From: Candidatus Segetimicrobium genomatis | Lineage (GTDB): Bacteria > Sysuimicrobiota > Sysuimicrobiia > Sysuimicrobiales > Segetimicrobiaceae | Reading direction: 5' to 3' | DNA: 7,272 bases | Assembly: GCA_005883865.1 (NCBI GenBank) | Contig: VBAO01000152.1 | Location: 1 to 7,272, forward strand | Shown: piece by piece, positions 5,794 to 7,272 of the stretch | How positions within the stretch are numbered: position 1 is the first letter of the stretch | How the letters are laid out: every line of letters starts with the position of its first letter | The notes under the pieces: model-generated | The model's input: the letters and a program-made list of their open reading frames with translations, nothing else | Told to the model about the DNA's origin: nothing | Database searches by the model: none | Made by a program: the position numbers and the translations under genes

Positions 5794-6732
5794 TCAGGGC
5801 CGTGTCGCCGGGGCCCTGGCGGCGCCCAGGCGGGCCCACGAGCCGGGCGGGGTCGGCCACGATGCCGCGTCGGGATGCAGCATCGCCGCCATGATCTCGA
5901 GCCCGTCCACGATCCGGGGACCGGAGCGGCTGAAGAAGCTGCTGGCGTCGGTCGCGTAGACGCGGCCCGTCCGGACGGAGGCGAGCGCCCGCCACTCGGC
6001 GCGGGAGGCGAGCCCCTCGGCTTCCCGCCGGGTCCGCGCGACGTCGAACCCGCACAGGACGAGCACCACGGCATCGGGCTCTGCGGCGGCGATCTGTGGC
6101 CACTCGATTCGGAACGACGGCCGGCCTGGGCGGCCGATCATCTCGCGCCCTCCCGCGAGCCGCACGACCTCGGGCATCCAGTGCCCGCCGCAGAACGGCG
6201 GGTCGACCCACTCGAGGCAGACGACCCGGGGGCGCGGCCGTCCGCGCACCGCGCGTGCGACGCGGGCGATCCGCGTCCTGAGGCGGGCCACGAGCGTCGA
6301 CGCCTCCGCCTCGCGCCCCGTCACCGCCCCGACCGCGACGATATCCGCGAGGATGTCGGAGAGCGTGTGGGGATGGAGCCGCAACACCTTCGGGGGCGAG
6401 GGCAGCGTGGCGATGGCGGCCTCGACATCCGTTCCCGGAAGGGCGCAGACCTCACAGAGGTCCTGGGTGATCAGCAGGTCCGGGCGGAGGGCGTGGAGCG
6501 CCTGGAAGTCGATGGCGTAGAGGCCTTCTCCCTGCGCGAGCGAGGCCTCCACCCGCGCATTGATCTCCATGCTCGAGAGCCGCGCGGCGTCGATCTTCCC
6601 CCGAACGATCACCGGACGCCCGCGGACGTCCGGCGGGAAGTCGCACTCATGGGTGACGCCGACGACGTCGCCGGCGCCTCCGAGCGCGCACACGATCTCG
6701 GTGGCGCTCGGCAGCAGAGTCGCGATCCTCAT
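5794..6732 (-). CDS. BtuF-like cobalamin-binding-type protein (periplasmic binding protein fold, no signal peptide)
   Basis: Protein of the PF01497/COG0614 substrate-binding family, in the branch often annotated as a cobalamin-binding protein. The fold starts at residue 1 (MRIATLLPSATEIVCALG) with no signal peptide or lipobox, so it is probably cytoplasmic, unlike true BtuF. No transporter permease or ATPase is nearby, so a role in vitamin B12 or siderophore uptake is not shown. Conserved landmarks of this branch are THECDFP (27-33), ITQDLCEVCA (88-97), LEWVDPPFCGGHWMPE (173-188) with H184, LVLCGFD (224-230) and SRSGPRIVDGLEIMA (268-282). The Cys and His residues (H28, C30, C93, C96, C181, H184) make a bound metal or cofactor plausible. 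The 312 residues match the family's usual length and I see no break. The gene starts 27 bases after the broken HAD gene with no clear Shine-Dalgarno site, so translation may depend on upstream reading; the dehydrogenase follows after 50 bases. Confidence 0.85.
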   Translation of the reverse strand: MRIATLLPSATEIVCALGGAGDVVGVTHECDFPPDVRGRPVIVRGKIDAARLSSMEINARVEASLAQGEGLYAIDFQALHALRPDLLITQDLCEVCALPGTDVEAAIATLPSPPKVLRLHPHTLSDILADIVAVGAVTGREAEASTLVARLRTRIARVARAVRGRPRPRVVCLEWVDPPFCGGHWMPEVVRLAGGREMIGRPGRPSFRIEWPQIAAAEPDAVVLVLCGFDVARTRREAEGLASRAEWRALASVRTGRVYATDASSFFSRSGPRIVDGLEIMAAMLHPDAASWPTPPGSWARLGAARAPATRP

Positions 6733-6759
6733 GAGGCCGGGGTTCGACGCAGCGCGAGG

Positions 6760-7272
6760 CTACGCCTTCGCCGGTCCGAGGGTCGCGATCGTGTCCGTCC
6801 TGACCTCATCGAGGCTTCCGACCACGAGGTCGGCGGCGGAGAAGTCCATCTAGGCCTCCGGCGCCGCCCCGAGACGGCGGGCGGCGAGCAGGTAGACGTC
6901 GGGCTCGGGCTTCGCGCGCCGGACCTCGTCGCCCCCCGCGGTCGCATCGAACTGGCGCTCCAGGCCCAGCTCGGCCAGCACCTTCTGGATCCAGGCGCCC
7001 CGGGACGACGACGCCACCGCGGTGCGGATCCCCCGCTGCCTCAGCGCCGAGAGGAGTGGTGTGACGCCGGGGAGCGGCGTGAAGGAGGCGGCCATCAAGG
7101 CGTCGGCCCGCTCCCGCCAGAGGGCGGCGACGGCGTCGGGAGCGGCGGGACTCCCGGGCGCGCGGAACGAGGCGAGCGGGTCCCACGGGCGGTCGTTCCG
7201 TCCGACGTTCTGGAGCCAGGAGGCGACCGGGAACTCCATGCCGTACCGGGCGTAGACAGCTTGCCAGGCCAG
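6760..7272 (-). pseudogene. HAD-family hydrolase (beta-phosphoglucomutase-like), 5' end beyond window, broken by internal deletion
   Basis: Phosphatase or phosphomutase of the HAD subfamily IA type, substrate unknown. The frame is open to the right edge: LAWQAVYARYGMEFP reads through the ATG at 7239 and fits the cap region of such enzymes, so the true start and the catalytic DxD motif lie outside the window. Visible parts are PGVTPLLSALRQRGIRTAVA with motif II Ser (ASSS), then motif III Lys in RRAKPEPDVYLLAARRLGA. After GAAPEA there is a TAG stop at 6850-6852. In the same frame, MDFSAADLVVGSLDEV follows at once and ends at a TAG at 6760; this is the typical family C-terminus. About 30 residues that normally lie between, including the acidic EDSxxG motif that holds magnesium, are missing. 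I infer an in-frame deletion whose join created the stop. The gene is the upstream member of the operon with the BtuF-like gene. Confidence 0.8.
6832..6868. repeat. Imperfect inverted repeat around the HAD deletion join
   Basis: GGCGGCGGAG (6832-6841) and CTCCGGCGCCGCC (6856-6868) can form a ten-base-pair stem with a three-base bulge. The loop of 14 bases holds the TAG stop and the join between the two halves of the broken HAD gene. Hairpins of this kind favour deletion by slippage, in cells or during sequencing. The G+C content makes chance matches common, so the link with the deletion is inferred. Confidence 0.4.

Overview
This is a GC-rich bacterial window (about 70% G+C in hand-counted stretches of the first gene) with no RNA gene, insertion sequence or CRISPR array that I can see. 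It suggests an uncultured or environmental high-GC bacterium that exports proteins by ordinary signal peptides and remodels peptidoglycan. I cannot place it more precisely; an unusual B-family DNA polymerase, a TIGR03118-type protein and a leaderless BtuF-like protein are not enough to name a phylum.

Layout. (1) From the left edge to 2180, plus strand: most of a B-family DNA polymerase whose motifs resemble the archaeal PolB2/Dpo2 group and its bacterial relatives. The reading frame is open to the left edge, so the gene is probably cut there. (2) 2177-3037, minus: an exported lytic transglycosylase with an SLT domain. It converges on the polymerase gene and their stop codons overlap. (3) 3038-3341: the divergent intergenic region, with two perfect palindromes and a leader that can fold in alternative ways next to the Shine-Dalgarno site. 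(4) 3342-4469, plus: an exported beta-propeller-like protein of the TIGR03118 family, with clearly lower G+C than its neighbours. (5) 4537-4986, plus: a small exported protein or lipoprotein of unknown function. (6) 5014-7272, minus: a probable operon of a HAD hydrolase (cut by the right edge), a BtuF-like cobalamin-binding-type protein and a short-chain dehydrogenase.

The main oddity is that the first and last genes of the minus-strand operon are both broken by internal deletions that remove catalytic segments. The dehydrogenase has lost about 56 bases, including the catalytic Lys of YxxxK, and the frame shifts. The HAD hydrolase has lost about 30 codons containing the acidic motif, and a stop codon sits at the join. 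The middle gene looks intact. This may be real decay, or an assembly or amplification error in GC-rich hairpins; raw reads would decide.

The genes do not form one obvious pathway. The two left-hand transcription units (polymerase, transglycosylase) and the two plus-strand secreted proteins look independent, while the HAD, BtuF-like and dehydrogenase genes are close enough to be co-transcribed. I do not see a convincing new multi-gene system. The polymerase with its altered active-site motifs and the structured leader at 3272-3341 are the parts most worth following up.
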